Below are positions 41,728 through 51,925 of a DNA stretch of 64,000 bases, piece after piece; within the stretch, counting starts at the first letter, position 1, and every line of letters starts with the position of its first letter. This stretch comes from Fistularia commersonii (taxonomy: Eukaryota > Chordata > Actinopteri > Syngnathiformes > Fistulariidae): contig JBBMNZ010000035.1 of assembly GCA_037954325.1 (NCBI GenBank), positions 4,444,501 through 4,508,500 of the forward strand, in the 5' to 3' direction. The notes under the pieces are model-generated. The model did no database searches. It was not told where the DNA came from and was given only the letters and a program-made list of their open reading frames with translations. A program made the position numbers and the translations under genes.

Positions 41728-42226
41728 CAGTAGACCCTCGGTTTATGAACGCCCCTAATCCCAAACAAATCATTCTATGAACCGTGTTTTTAATCATGTT
41801 TTGAATCAACCTGCAAAAAAGCCTCGCTGGACGAAAAAGCAAACAAACAAAACATGGGGCTTCCCGCATTGTGACGTTATAGCCTAGCGTTTTAGTTGTT
41901 GGTTTGGACTAATGAAAGGCAGCTTGCTGGAGATAGTAGTGGCGAGGCTCTCATGCGAGAAGGCTTTATGTAGCATGTTGGTTTAGTGAAGGACACGCAG
42001 AGCACAAGTACTGGCAAGAAGAGAAAAAACATCAGAAACAAAGTCATAAGGAAGGTTATCTTTAATTCCTTTCGGTGTTTTTGCCACAAATAAACCCAAC
42101 ACAAAGTCCCAGCAGAGTACAGTATGCTTTTTGGGGCTGGAGAACGGATCAATGGGATCGACATAGGTTTAAATTGGAAAAATTGGGTCAAAGAATGAAT
42201 TACATTCGTAAGCCGAGGTTCTGTTG
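41728..42226. mobile_element. MITE with inverted termini
   Basis: The left end 'cagtagaccctcggtttatg' and right end (minus strand) 'caacagaacctcggcttacg' are inverted repeats differing at about five positions. Both continue into 'aacgcccctaat' versus 'aatgtaattcat'. Length about 499 bp; no transposase frame. Confidence 0.65.
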
Positions 42227-42732
42227 TACTTGAGTCTTTGGGGCATACGATCGAGATTTGCCCCGGGTATCGCCACACCTCAGCACGCCACTGGAGCCAG
42301 AGCATGAATGAACACGTGGCAGCGATTCAGGAAGAATCAGATTAACGAAGACCACTCAACAAATTGTACTCGATGCGATTAACAGGGAATCGTGACCACC
42401 GATAGTTCGAGGTCGGAGCACGCCCGTCGACCGGAACGTGGCCTTTACCGATCCCCGATCCGGGTTTCACGAGTCTCGAAAAAAAATATCGAGTGTTCGG
42501 AAGACGGCTTCGACGCGAGCTAACCGGGTCGGGATCGCGCAAAACGGAGAATATAAACAGCAATAAATAAACCCCCCCCGGCCCTCGGCTCATTCTTGCG
42601 CTCTCTGGTGTGTAACTCCAGTGTGAAGTATGCCGAGCCGCGATCGTGCTCCGGTCATAAATATCACGAAGACACATGTGAACTGTGTCTGTGGAATGTA
42701 ACCTTTTGCAGACGCGATCCGAGTACAGTACA

Positions 42733-42734
<2 letters not shown>

Positions 42735-42766
<32 letters not shown>
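42735..42766. repeat. (TG)n microsatellite
   Basis: About 16 TG units. Confidence 0.95.
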
Positions 42767-42768
<2 letters not shown>

Positions 42769-42882
42769 CGCGCACATGTCCGTATCTGTGCGTCCATGAG
42801 CCTGTTTGACCCGAACAGCGTGAGCCGGCCAGTGGTCTTACTTGGAAAGCATGTGTCCTGGATCACGTCTCAGGTTGTGGAC

Positions 42883-42903
42883 CATATATATATATATATA
42901 TAT
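42883..42903. repeat. (TA)n microsatellite
   Basis: About ten TA units; not a TATA box in any recognisable promoter context. Confidence 0.9.
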
Positions 42904-43304
42904 TTCCATGCATGTATACGTCCCGGAGGTGGGGGGGCTATTTCTGGCACGCAATACGAAGATGAGCTCTTGTCGCCGGGGCGAGGAGGACGTGCAGGCG
43001 GCGTGGCGTGCAATGCGGCGCAATGTGCGTGCACGATAAAGCCTTATCTCTGCATGTGGTCGCCCTCTATGTCCGCCACCGTGGACTCGTGCGGAGGGGC
43101 CCGTTTATCCGTTCAATGAAAACTCGCCGTCTCTGGCTGATATTGCCAAAGTCTAGACCTGGGAGGAGGAAAGAGGTGCTCTTTGTTAGCCTAGCCGCAC
43201 CCGCGCTCATTTGATCTAAGTTTATTTCCACGTTGCAACGGCGATGTCCGCCCGCAGTCGTCCCGCCGTCTTTTCCGAGACGGCCTCTCTTCACATATAT
43301 CAGC

Positions 43305-43410
43305 AAAAAAAAAAAAAAAAAAAAATTAAATGGCAGAACAATCATCATCCTCGATCGCCTTTTTTCGGTCTGTCACTCGGACCCCCCCCCCTCCCCCCCC
43401 CCCCCCCCCC
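43305..43410. repeat. Poly-A tract and nearby poly-C tract
   Basis: A21 at 43305-43325; C10, T, C18 at 43382-43410. The sequence between ('aatcatcatcctcgatcg') is unique. Confidence 0.85.
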
Positions 43411-43570
43411 GCCCTGCCCCAAAACATTTCTTGACTAAACGTGCATAAAAACAAATTAGCCTCCACCCTGTACAATTTGCAAAGAGACGTGTGCAGCCAG
43501 CCAGCAAATAGATGTCATTCCAAACCAAGGTCACGGCGGCGTTGGGGCTGGAAATTTAGGATTGATGTTT

Positions 43571-43571
<1 letters not shown>

Positions 43572-43600
<29 letters not shown>
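43572..43600. repeat. (CA)n microsatellite
   Basis: About 14 CA units. Confidence 0.95.
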
Positions 43601-43604
<4 letters not shown>

Positions 43605-43709
43605 TACCCCACTCCCCCTTTCCACTTTTCAACCGCAGCTGGATGACGGCTGATTGGACGGCGCGTCAACCTCGGAGCGTCCACCATCCCCTCCGCGAAA
43701 AATCTCAAC

Positions 43710-43710
43710 T

Positions 43711-43734
<24 letters not shown>
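43710..43734. repeat. Poly-T tract
   Basis: Twenty-five T. Confidence 0.9.
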
Positions 43735-43741
<7 letters not shown>

Positions 43742-43819
43742 AGATAATCCCGTTCTTGCAGGCCGCTGCCTCCGCACACGTGCAACTTGATGTTCCCCGC
43801 GCCTCTCCCTGGTCCCGGG

Positions 43820-43990
43820 GAAAGCGTCGGGAGGAATTTATGCATCCTGTTATGCGCAGCGGCCGAGGCGGGCGCCACTATGCAGAGCGGGGCCGCGGCG
43901 CAGGTCTAATAAGTCCCCCAGCTATGGCAGCGCCGGCCCGGGGTGGGTGGATGATGGATCTCAATGCCAGGGCGCGTAATGGCGGGACGG
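43820..43990. promoter_or_regulatory. Candidate conserved non-coding element
   Basis: 'ggaatttatgcatcctgtta', 'caggtctaataagtccccca' and 'gatctcaatgccagggcg' in unique CpG-rich DNA. Confidence 0.3.
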
Positions 43991-44194
43991 GGGAGCGGCG
44001 GGGTGAAGGACGCCGCTCTGCCCTCTCTCCTTAATCAGATGCAGATCAAGCTAAAAGCAGCGGAGCAGCAAATCCCTCCTCTCGCGGCGAGCCTCCAGAC
44101 CCCCCATCCGCAATCCCCTCTCCTCTACGCTCCTTCGCCGCCCCCTTCCTCCCGTCTCCTCCTCATCCCCCTGTCCGTCTTTTCTTCTGATTGT

Positions 44195-44315
44195 CTTAGC
44201 GGGAGAGCTTAGGGAGTGGACCAGAGGAGGAGATGGATGCTCGGAGGCCTTTACCACAAAGATCATATAGGATAAGTGCAAAAGCCCCTTGTGGTTTGTT
44301 GATAAAGTATTGATT
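44195..44315. promoter_or_regulatory. Candidate enhancer with TCF and RUNX cores
   Basis: 'acaaagatca' (44256-44265, TCF/LEF) and 'tgtggttt' (44290-44297, RUNX) lie 25 bases apart in unique DNA. A second 'gataaag' follows at 44301. Confidence 0.35.
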
Positions 44316-45098
44316 TTCTTTTTTTTTTTTTTCTTTTTTCCACAAGCCGCTGTTTACGAATCACCTTGGAGGGAGCGACCCCCCGAGACCTTAGGGCGCG
44401 AGGAAAGAGCACGGCAGGGGAGGGAGGATGATGTGAAAAATGAAGAAAGGAAGAAACGGGGGGAAAGAAAGGAGGGGATGAGGACGAGGAGGGGTCGAGA
44501 TAGGAATTGATCAGGGGACAAACCTCGCCGTTAATTGAAGGGACGGATCAATGGCGCCGGGATGTTGGGGTTTCGGGAGTAACGGCCCGCCCTCATGCGC
44601 GCCGACATAAAACGCGATCGCGCGGATGCACTCGGGCGAACCCCCCCCTCCTTCTCACCCCCCCCCCCTCCTTCTCACCCAGACGCTCCGTCTCATTGTC
44701 TTGGGCCGGGGGATCAAGGCCCACGCCGCAGAGGATATAAGGAATGCTAATGGCGCCCTCAACCTAGACGCTCCTTCCTGTCTCCTCTTTAAGGGAGGTG
44801 CCGGTAAACATTGTCGGTGGGGAGGTGGGGGGCGTTTCGGTGCATCCAGGCGTGTTCGGGGGGGGGGGGGGCTGATGCAGACAATGTCTCTGGGGGCCAG
44901 ACGGGCACGCTCGGCGCCCGCTTTCGAGAAGTTTTAGCCGTGTTTATTTTTTTTTTGGGGGGGGGGTCTTTTTTGATTCGCAAGGCTCTACACAAACACG
45001 ATAAGGGGTAAAATGGCGTCATATCACGTATCATCTGAAATGACCAAAAAGGAAGGAAAAAAAAAAAAAAGACCGCCGCGTGCGACGCTATCCCTCCC

Positions 45099-45121
45099 CT
45101 CTCTCTCTCTCTCTCTCTCTC
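45099..45121. repeat. (CT)n microsatellite
   Basis: About 11 CT units in a polypyrimidine stretch. Confidence 0.9.
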
Positions 45122-45132
45122 GCACCTTGTCG

Positions 45133-45240
45133 ATGGGAAATCTAATTTGTACCCGCAGCCCGCAGAGCCACCTGGCAGCGCACGCGGCATGCAAATGCGC
45201 CGCCGTTTGCAGCATTGCCAGTCATAAAGAGTGTGAGTGT
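45133..45240. promoter_or_regulatory. Candidate conserved non-coding element with octamer
   Basis: 'gatgggaaatctaatttgta', a perfect POU octamer 'atgcaaat' (45189-45196), and 'gcattgccagtcataaagag'. Confidence 0.4.
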
Positions 45241-45589
45241 GTGTGAGAGCGAGAGAGCGACTGCCCCCGAGGATTAATGACATCATTCTGTATGCACCTC
45301 TGGACTCCCGGACTGCCGGGATATTACCAACCTCTGACATGGAGGGATAATGTTGGTTCTGTGAAGGCACGACGTTTCCGCAATATATCCTTTTCCTCTC
45401 GGCGTGCAAAAAAAAAAAAAAATATGGAAGCTGGGTCGCCATCAGATTGAAGTTTTTTTTTTTTTTTTTGAACAGGAACGTGGCGGGTTGTCACGCCGCC
45501 CAAGTTGGTGACAGCCTGGGTAAATGGCGGGGCGTGCAGCTCCGGCGTGCTGCAGCTGGGCGCTGTGTGCATGTGTGTGTGCGCGTGTG

Positions 45590-45745
45590 TGTGTGTGTCT
45601 CCCGCGCCGATTACACGCCATGCTTTTATTTGGCTTGCGCAACACGTCTGGTGAGGAATTTTCCGGAATACGGGCACCTCTTGCACGCCGCTGGCGCTAA
45701 TAAAAGCAATGCGTTGGCAGCTCAGAGTTAAACGCAGGGTATTCA
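45590..45745. promoter_or_regulatory. Candidate conserved non-coding element
   Basis: 'gattacacgccatgctttta', 'gaggaattttccggaatacg' and 'ggcgctaataaaagcaatgc' in unique DNA directly after a short TG run. Confidence 0.35.
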
Positions 45746-46104
45746 CCTCTCATTATCTTTTAGCGGGAGAGAGGAAGCCAATCTGCGCCCCAGTTTGAGG
45801 CGTTCGCGTCGAAATTGACCCGGTTTTCACGCTTCCGGGACATTCATCACATCCCGTCCCGCTCGTTAAACCAGATCCGGGAGACGCCTCGTGCCGGGAT
45901 TTCACGCCGGCGTTCCCGCAGATGTAAAAGGACTATATTTAGATGACCTGACGGTGGTCGGTCAGGACCAGAGGGACATACAACCTTTCCGTCCACGGGG
46001 CCACCGAGGCCGTGTCGGTTAATAATCGCCTTAAACTGAAAACCAAAAGAGACTCTTTGCAGATCCTTCAACCTCTCCGGGAAATACATCGCATTTTACA
46101 GCGT

Positions 46105-46230
46105 CGGAACAGCAGAGGAACCAAGGGCTCGGACCTCAGGTCCTAGAACCGCTTCAGCTCCTGCTCCTGGTCTTCATTCGCTTCCACAGTAGGTGGGTGC
46201 TTAGTGATTGGTGAAACTCATTTACGGATA
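46105..46230. repeat. Interspersed repeat copy (pair with 20.3 kb)
   Basis: Aligned in order with 20350-20465, as described for that copy. Confidence 0.45.
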
Positions 46231-46469
46231 CTCGTACGCCGTTTTTAAGAACTATTCCTGGAAAAGAAGTCAAGCTGGACTGTTCTCGGAATCGCGTTCT
46301 CTGAACATATCCCCCTGACAGTGCTGAGATTCTGCCCAAAGATGCGTTTGCCAGTCTGCCGCCGCGGCTGCAGGTGTGTTTGTACTCGTGCTGCAACGAC
46401 CAACGCCCCGTCGCTAGGGGAAATAATGCTAGTTTTAGCTCGCCGGCGTCAAAGCCTCCAGTGTGCTAT

Positions 46470-46960
46470 CGTCTGGCTTGGACGTTCTCGCTGTCGTTTC
46501 GGCGCCCAGGCTCCGGCGGTTATAGCGGAATGATGGGGGGGAAAGGCCACGCCGCTGCTCTGGAAAGGGGGAAAAAAGAAAAAAAAAAATGGGGATCTGT
46601 AGTTCTTTGTAAATTGTTTGGACTCCACCCATTTTTTGGACATAATCTACAGGGAAAATTGCTCCATGAGAACTGTCAGAAACAGGAAAGCATGAATTAA
46701 TGTAGAAGACGACGGAGAGACTGCTCTGCTGCTCTGTGATGATTGGGATTCGTTTGGGATTCGTTTGGGATTCGTTTGGGATTCGTTTGGGATTCGTTTG
46801 AGATTAGATCGACCCCAGCCAGACCTTCTACGTCTAATTCATGATATATTGGGCTCTGAAGACGAGGACATGAAAGAGGACCCGACTTTATCTGGGATCC
46901 ACTGTTTGGGCCAGTGGGCATGGCAAGTTCGAGACAGTGGGCATAGCTAGTTGGGGACAT
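46470..46960 (+). repeat. Unrecognised composite repeat, copy 1
   Basis: Shares with 49080-49510, in the same order: 'gcggaatgatggggggg', an A-rich run, 'gggatctgtagttctttgt', 'tttggactccacccat', 'ggaaagcatgaattaatgta', the 11-bp array, and 'ctacgtctaattcatgatat'. It continues into a sequence starting 'gggctctgaagacgaggac' that recurs at 49640 and 49950. No coding domain recognised. Confidence 0.7.
46743..46806 (+). repeat. 11-bp tandem array, about 6 units
   Basis: Near-perfect copies of 'ttgggattcgt', the last mutated to 'ttgagatt'. Confidence 0.9.
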
Positions 46961-46985
46961 GGCTAGTTGGGACTGGTCAGCACAG
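46905..46985 (+). repeat. Short 23-bp minisatellite block
   Basis: Degenerate 'agtgggcatggcaagttc' and 'agttggggacatggct' units, the same monomer as the 49.7-50.3 kb arrays. Confidence 0.6.
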
Positions 46986-47438
46986 AAACCTAGCATGTTA
47001 GCTTGTGTTGGCATGTAAGGGGAACAGACCCGATCCACCATCGCTGTTGAACAAACCCAGCGTGTGCTCATCACCGGCCTGACTGCGAGCACATGTCACC
47101 GCCGCCCGACCGCTAGGCAAAACGGTAGCTCACAAAGCATCCGAGCCCCGAGCGTGTTTTCGTCTGACTCGGACGTTCTCCGGATGCCGTAAGACGTGAG
47201 TCCGAGAAACCTTCGAGAAAAGAGCATGGCAGCGTCCAGAAGCCAGAGGGTGAGGTCGCTTGTGAAACTTGGATTGACAAAGTACTTCATTTATTCTTGA
47301 AAAAAATATAAATGTACCGCGTCTTGTATTTCCCGATGTAAGCGAAGTATCACTGCGGCCGGACTCACCGCTCTGGTGTCACGCTGACATGGAATCCTAC
47401 CTGAACATTTATAGGCTGCATGTGGGAAAGTGGTTTCT

Positions 47439-47502
47439 CTCCCTCTCTCTCTCTCTCTCTGTCTTACTTTACACACACACACATGCACACACACACACAC
47501 AG
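47439..47502. repeat. (CT)n and (CA)n microsatellites
   Basis: CT run at 47439-47463, then CA with one 'tg' interruption to 47502. Confidence 0.9.
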
Positions 47503-48262
47503 GCGGCGCACACAGATCTATCCTGTTTATCCTGTCCTCTGAACCCGGAGGCCCCCCGGCTCCAAGGCCAGAGAAGAGTGGCCTAAAGGCTATAGGCTGT
47601 CCTATCCTGTTTCAGGCCGCCGCAAGCCGGGGCCACATCTGTTGAACGCATACACCCACCCATGAGGTCATGGGGCGGGAATGTGACACGGGCGCGAATG
47701 GGGGCTCTGGACTCGCCGCTCATTAGCGCCGAACAGTAGACGTATCACGGTACGTATCGCTATATACAGATCTGAAGGGGAAACGCATGCGGCGGCGCGC
47801 TAGGCTAGCGGATTCGCCGGTTACGTCCGAGTTTTCCAACACAGGAAATGTAGGTGATAGCGAGCGAACTGCTTTCCTTGGCAGGAAGCCGTCCACCACC
47901 ACCACCACCACCAACCTCGTGGAGTTGTGGTGGCTTCGAGTTGGAAGCCACCACGACGGGAGAAGTGTTTTTCATGGCGTCACAACGGGAGCCGTCTGGC
48001 CAGAAGGCACTTTGTTTTTTTTTTTGTTTTTTTTTTCCCCTCCAGTTTCCATCAAAGCGGAGAGGAGAGCCGATCCCGGAGGAGGGTCTCGGTGTCTGCG
48101 AGATGTTCTCCCGCTCCCCGCCCAGCCATGCCAAGAACAACACAGCGGGTTTAGCGCTCAGGACCCGGGGAAGGAGACTGCGATCTGCGGACGGTTCCAG
48201 GTGCTCCGGGCGGTTAATCTGACGAAATTCCGCTGTTTCCGGCGAGCGCCTTCTTCGGTTTT

Positions 48263-48287
48263 AAAAAAAAAAAAAAAAAAAAAAAAA
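48263..48287. repeat. Poly-A tract
   Basis: Twenty-five A, followed by a tRNA T-arm-like segment ('gggttcgaatccc', 48305-48317). Confidence 0.9.
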
Positions 48288-48446
48288 CACAGCGGAGGGT
48301 TGTGGGTTCGAATCCCCTCCCGCCACATTTTGATTAAAAAAAAAAAAAATTACACATTTCGTTTTCTCACCGCAGGGGTCGGCTCTCTCTGTAACACACT
48401 GCCCCTCGCTGGTCTGCAAGAGGTGCTACCGGGACCCCCGCCACTT

Positions 48447-48447
<1 letters not shown>

Positions 48448-48482
<35 letters not shown>
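48448..48482. repeat. (CA)n microsatellite
   Basis: About 17 CA units. Confidence 0.95.
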
Positions 48483-48484
<2 letters not shown>

Positions 48485-48628
48485 AGTGTTTACAGACTTC
48501 CTGTTGTCGAGGAGCCCCACCCCCGCAGAGGCGAGCCCTGTGAATTTCATCGCCACCATACTCCTCCCCGTCTTACTCTCTTTCTCTCTGTTAATGGAAT
48601 GATAACCTCTGGCCGCCGCGACGGAAGG

Positions 48629-48668
48629 CGAAGAAGAAGAAGAAGAAGAAGAAGAAGAAGAAGAAGAG
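48629..48668 (+). repeat. (GAA)13 trinucleotide repeat
   Basis: Forty bases of perfect GAA/AAG, a homopurine tract capable of triplex formation, followed by 'gggaggggggtgagagagga'. Confidence 0.95.
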
Positions 48669-49079
48669 GGAGGGGGGTGAGAGAGGACAGGAAGCAAGAT
48701 AAAGGATTAAGAGAGAGAGAGATGGAGGGAGGGAGCAGCTCGCCACTGTGTGACTTATGGACAGATGGCGTCCACGCCGCATGGCCGCCGAGTCACATGT
48801 GATAGCCGTGAACCTTCCACACCCACGCATCCGCTGGCGACACCTCTCGGGGTACGCCGAGAGGCGGGGAGATGGTAGCTCTTACGGAAAGTGGGATGTT
48901 CAAAAAAAAAAAAAAAACCCGCGCTGACATTTATAATCATGCAAATTGCTAAAAATGCACAGCCCTGGAAAATGTCTGGTCACACCACCCCGTCGCGTTT
49001 ATTTTGTATTTGATTTTTTTTTCTTCGTTAAAGACGCGGTATAATTGTTTGTTTAATATTTCCACTTTTTTCGAGCGTC

Positions 49080-49510
49080 TCTCGCGGGCGCCGTTTCCCA
49101 CGAACCCTCCGCCAGGCTTCAGCGGTAATAGCGGGATGATGGGGGCGAAAGGGCATGTTGCTGCGGCGTTGGAAAAGGAGGGGGGAAGGGAAACGAAAAA
49201 AAAAAAGCAAAAAAAAAAAAAAAAGTTGGGATCTGTAGTTCTTTGTGAAATGTTTGGACTCCACCCATTTTTTTTGGCCAAAATCGACAGGGTAAACCAC
49301 CGCTCCTTGAGCGCCACCAGTAACGGGAAAGCGTGAATAAATGTATAAGACAACGGAGACTTCTCTGCTCCTTTGGGAGTTTCGGATTCGTTTTGGATTC
49401 GTTTGGGATTCGTTTGGGATTCGTTTTGGATTCGTTTGGGATTCGTTTGGGATTTGTTTGGGATTTGTTTGGGATTAGAACCAGCTGCTACGTCTTATTC
49501 ATGATATATC
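49080..49510 (+). repeat. Unrecognised composite repeat, copy 2
   Basis: Second copy of the 46.5 kb unit: 'gcgggatgatgggggcg', A-rich runs, 'gggatctgtagttctttgtg', 'gaaatgtttggactccaccc', 'ggaaagcgtgaataaatgta', a longer 11-bp array and 'ctacgtcttattcatgatat'. Divergence from copy 1 is mostly point changes plus A-run and array length. Confidence 0.7.
49381..49478 (+). repeat. 11-bp tandem array, about 9 units
   Basis: Copies of 'ttgggattcgt' with alternating 'tttggatt' and late 'gatttgtt' variants; longer than in copy 1. Confidence 0.9.
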
Positions 49511-49511
49511 G

Positions 49512-49612
49512 GACTTCTTGTCAAATCCTTCGTGTCGTGGCAACTGGACTTGAATTCCTTCACTTGAAATTCAAGTCCAGTTGCCCCGACAAGAAGATTT
49601 GTCGGGGCAACC
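49512..49612. repeat. Imperfect inverted repeat
   Basis: 'ggcaactggacttgaattc' and 'gaaattcaagtccagttgcc' are inverted around a short 'cttcact' spacer. Flanking 'cttcttgtc' and 'gacaagaag' extend the arms. The same core recurs at 58110. Confidence 0.8.
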
Positions 49613-49634
49613 TGGATGTCCGAGAACCTCCGCA

Positions 49635-50280
49635 GACGATATATTGGACTCTGAATCCGAGGACACGGTGGAAGGCCCGACTTTACCGTCAGACAGAGTG
49701 GGAAACAGTCAGCATTAGTTGGGGACAGCAGTTGGGGCTAGTTGGGGACATTGGGTATGGCTTGTTGGGGACAGTCGGCTATGCTAGTTGGGGACAGGTA
49801 GCATAGCTTGTTGTGGACAGCGGGTATGGCTAATTGGGCACAGTGTGCATGACTAGTTGGCAACATCGCTAGTTGGGGATGGCCAGCAGGGGATCAGAAC
49901 CAGCTTCTACGTCTCAAACACGATATATCGTACTCTACATCTAAAACACGATGTATTGGAGCTGAGGATACAGTAGGGGACCCAACTTTACGGAGGAATC
50001 ATCGTCGGACAGAGCGGGCAACGGTCAGTATCAGTCGGGGACAGTAGTTGGGGACATTGGGTACGGCTTGTTGGGGATGTTCGGCGGTGCTAGTTGGGGA
50101 CAGTTAGCATAGCTTGTTGTAGACAGCGGGTATGGCTAATTGGGGAGGGTCAGTGGTGCAAGTTGGGGACAGTTGGGAAAGCTTGTTGTGGACATTGGGT
50201 ATGGCTAGTTAGGAACGGTCAGTGGTGCAAGTTGTGGACAGTATGTGTGGCTAGTTGGGTACGGCCAGCGGAGGATTTAT
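49635..50280 (+). repeat. 23-bp minisatellite in duplicated larger units
   Basis: Built of about 23-base monomers of the type 'agttggggacagttagcata' plus 'gctt'. Blocks at 49705-49890 and 50030-50275 each follow a leader with 'cgatatat...ctgag...gacggag/cagacagagtgggaaac'. At the right end, three monomer variants alternate in register, giving a roughly 69-base higher-order unit. Confidence 0.75.
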
Positions 50281-50619
50281 CTTCATTTTCTTGCGGCGCC
50301 CCTGTGTTCCTGCATTGTCACGGTGCCCCGCGTCTCTGGGACCCCCTCTAGGCCCGCCTCCCCCTGTAGCTCCACCCCCCCCCTACCTCCCCGTGGCCGC
50401 GGCGGCGCAGGTTTGCCCGTCGCGGCCCGGGCGCGTCACTTAATATGCACAGCCCATTCTCAGCCCCCTTTCATATTGTCCCGCTGGCGACGGAGGCCCT
50501 TTTCTCTGGCCAGACAATGGGCGGCGGCGTGACAGAGAGCACGGTGGTCATGTCCCATTTGCCGCCCCGTGCTATCTCTCTATCCCGCCCCCCCCAACCC
50601 TTCTCGCCCGCCATCCGCT

Positions 50620-50740
50620 TTTCAATTGCACCCTAATACTGTTACAGGAGAGAAAGACCTGGGAGCCTTCAATACGCCCCAAGCCTGCAGGGCCACAGCT
50701 ATATACATATTATTAGCATAATTATAGCCTGGGAGAGTGG
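50620..50740. promoter_or_regulatory. Candidate conserved non-coding element
   Basis: 'ttttcaattgcaccctaata', 'ctgttacaggagagaaagac' and 'catattattagcataattat' form a repeat-free AT island with three ATTA/TAAT cores. Confidence 0.4.
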
Positions 50741-50800
50741 AGGGGGGGGCGGATAGACGGGGGGTGGGACTTCAAAGGTGTTTGTAATGTGACTGTACCC

Positions 50801-50805
<5 letters not shown>

Positions 50806-50837
<32 letters not shown>

Positions 50838-50839
50838 AC
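50806..50839. repeat. (CA)n microsatellite
   Basis: CA run with one 'at' interruption. Confidence 0.95.
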
Positions 50840-51093
50840 CGGCCTCCCGTCACACACAGCCCCTTCCCCTGAAAAGGACATTTTAATAGATCTGGTATTG
50901 GATTTGACCCGACCTCATCCGTAGCCGGGCCGGCTCGCCTGCGGGTTGAGGCTCGTGGGTGGGCGACTCTCCCGCCGGTGACACGGCCGCCCGACTCCGA
51001 ACCCGGACCCCGGAGGTTCGAAGATGGGTGGGGGGGTAGATTGAAATTAAATCGAGGAGGACTCCCCCTGGGATCCAGGGTCGGTAAACGCAA

Positions 51094-51117
51094 GCGGCGG
51101 CGGCGGCGGCGGCGGCA
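51094..51117. repeat. (CGG)n trinucleotide repeat
   Basis: Eight GGC units; the Arg/Gly frames are artefacts. Confidence 0.9.
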
Positions 51118-51717
51118 CCGGCAGCTGCGGCCCGCCAGGCCTTGTTTACACGCTAACACCTCTCCTCCCTGCCCGTCTCGGCCCCTCGCATCCCCCGCCC
51201 GCACTCTTCCCGCGTCAAGCCTCGCGTTTTTGAAGTCCTGCTGCAAATAAAAACCAACACAAAAAGAAAATCTAGGTCTTTCATGTGTACAGATTCTGAC
51301 GGATCTAAAATAAACGGGCAGTGATTGGCCGCGAAGGCGCGGGACAGAAATAGAACGGCGAGATTCAGAAAAGGCAGGCCGTCCACGTCTTTGTTTCCTT
51401 GCTAAATAATGCTCGTCGGGCAGCGGCGCTAACCGTCGTAGCCAGGTGTGACTAACACACACCTGCAATAGCAACATCCTGTCTAGCGACGGCGTGCTGT
51501 GATTTCCAATAAAAGCTGTAGTTAGTATAGAGGAAGCACGATGGTGCCTCACACACACACACACGTGCACTAAGACCCTGCACTTTCCCTAACGGCGGCG
51601 CCTACAGTACAATGCAGAGGGGGAAAAAAGAAACGATGATCCCTTCTTGGGCCGCAAACATATATCTCATAAGAAAGCAGCACAGTGGCGAAAAGGGGAA
51701 GCTGACTCCTTGCTGCT

Positions 51718-51780
51718 GCCGCCACCGCCGCCGCCACCGCCGCCACCGCCGCCACCGCCGCCACCGCCGCCACCGCCGCA
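51718..51780. repeat. 9-bp (GCCGCCACC)n tandem repeat
   Basis: About six copies of 'gccgccacc'. It would encode poly-Pro or Arg-Arg-His, but no exon structure supports coding. Confidence 0.9.
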
Positions 51781-51799
51781 GTCATCTTGTTTTAGGGGT

Positions 51800-51925
51800 G
51801 GCTTTAAAGCATGTCACAGGACCTCATGCATAGTAAACAGCGCGGCCTCCATGGCTGACTGGTGAGCAATTTGCCTCGTAGATTGCCTGGCCCCGGGGCC
51901 TTGGTGCCATGTTTATGTATGAGCC
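51800..51925. promoter_or_regulatory. Candidate conserved non-coding element
   Basis: 'cctcatgcatagtaaacagc', 'ctggtgagcaatttgcctcg' and 'gccatgtttatgtatgagcc' in unique DNA following the GCC repeat. Confidence 0.35.

Noticed and set aside
42883..42903. TATA box
   Set aside because: A (TA)n microsatellite without initiator, CpG context or downstream frame.
48305..48330. Functional tRNA gene
   Set aside because: Only a T-arm-like segment exists, its stem has two mismatches, and no D-arm or anticodon arm lies upstream.
51718..51780. Proline-rich exon from the GCC repeat
   Set aside because: A 9-bp tandem repeat open in all registers, with no flanking coding evidence.
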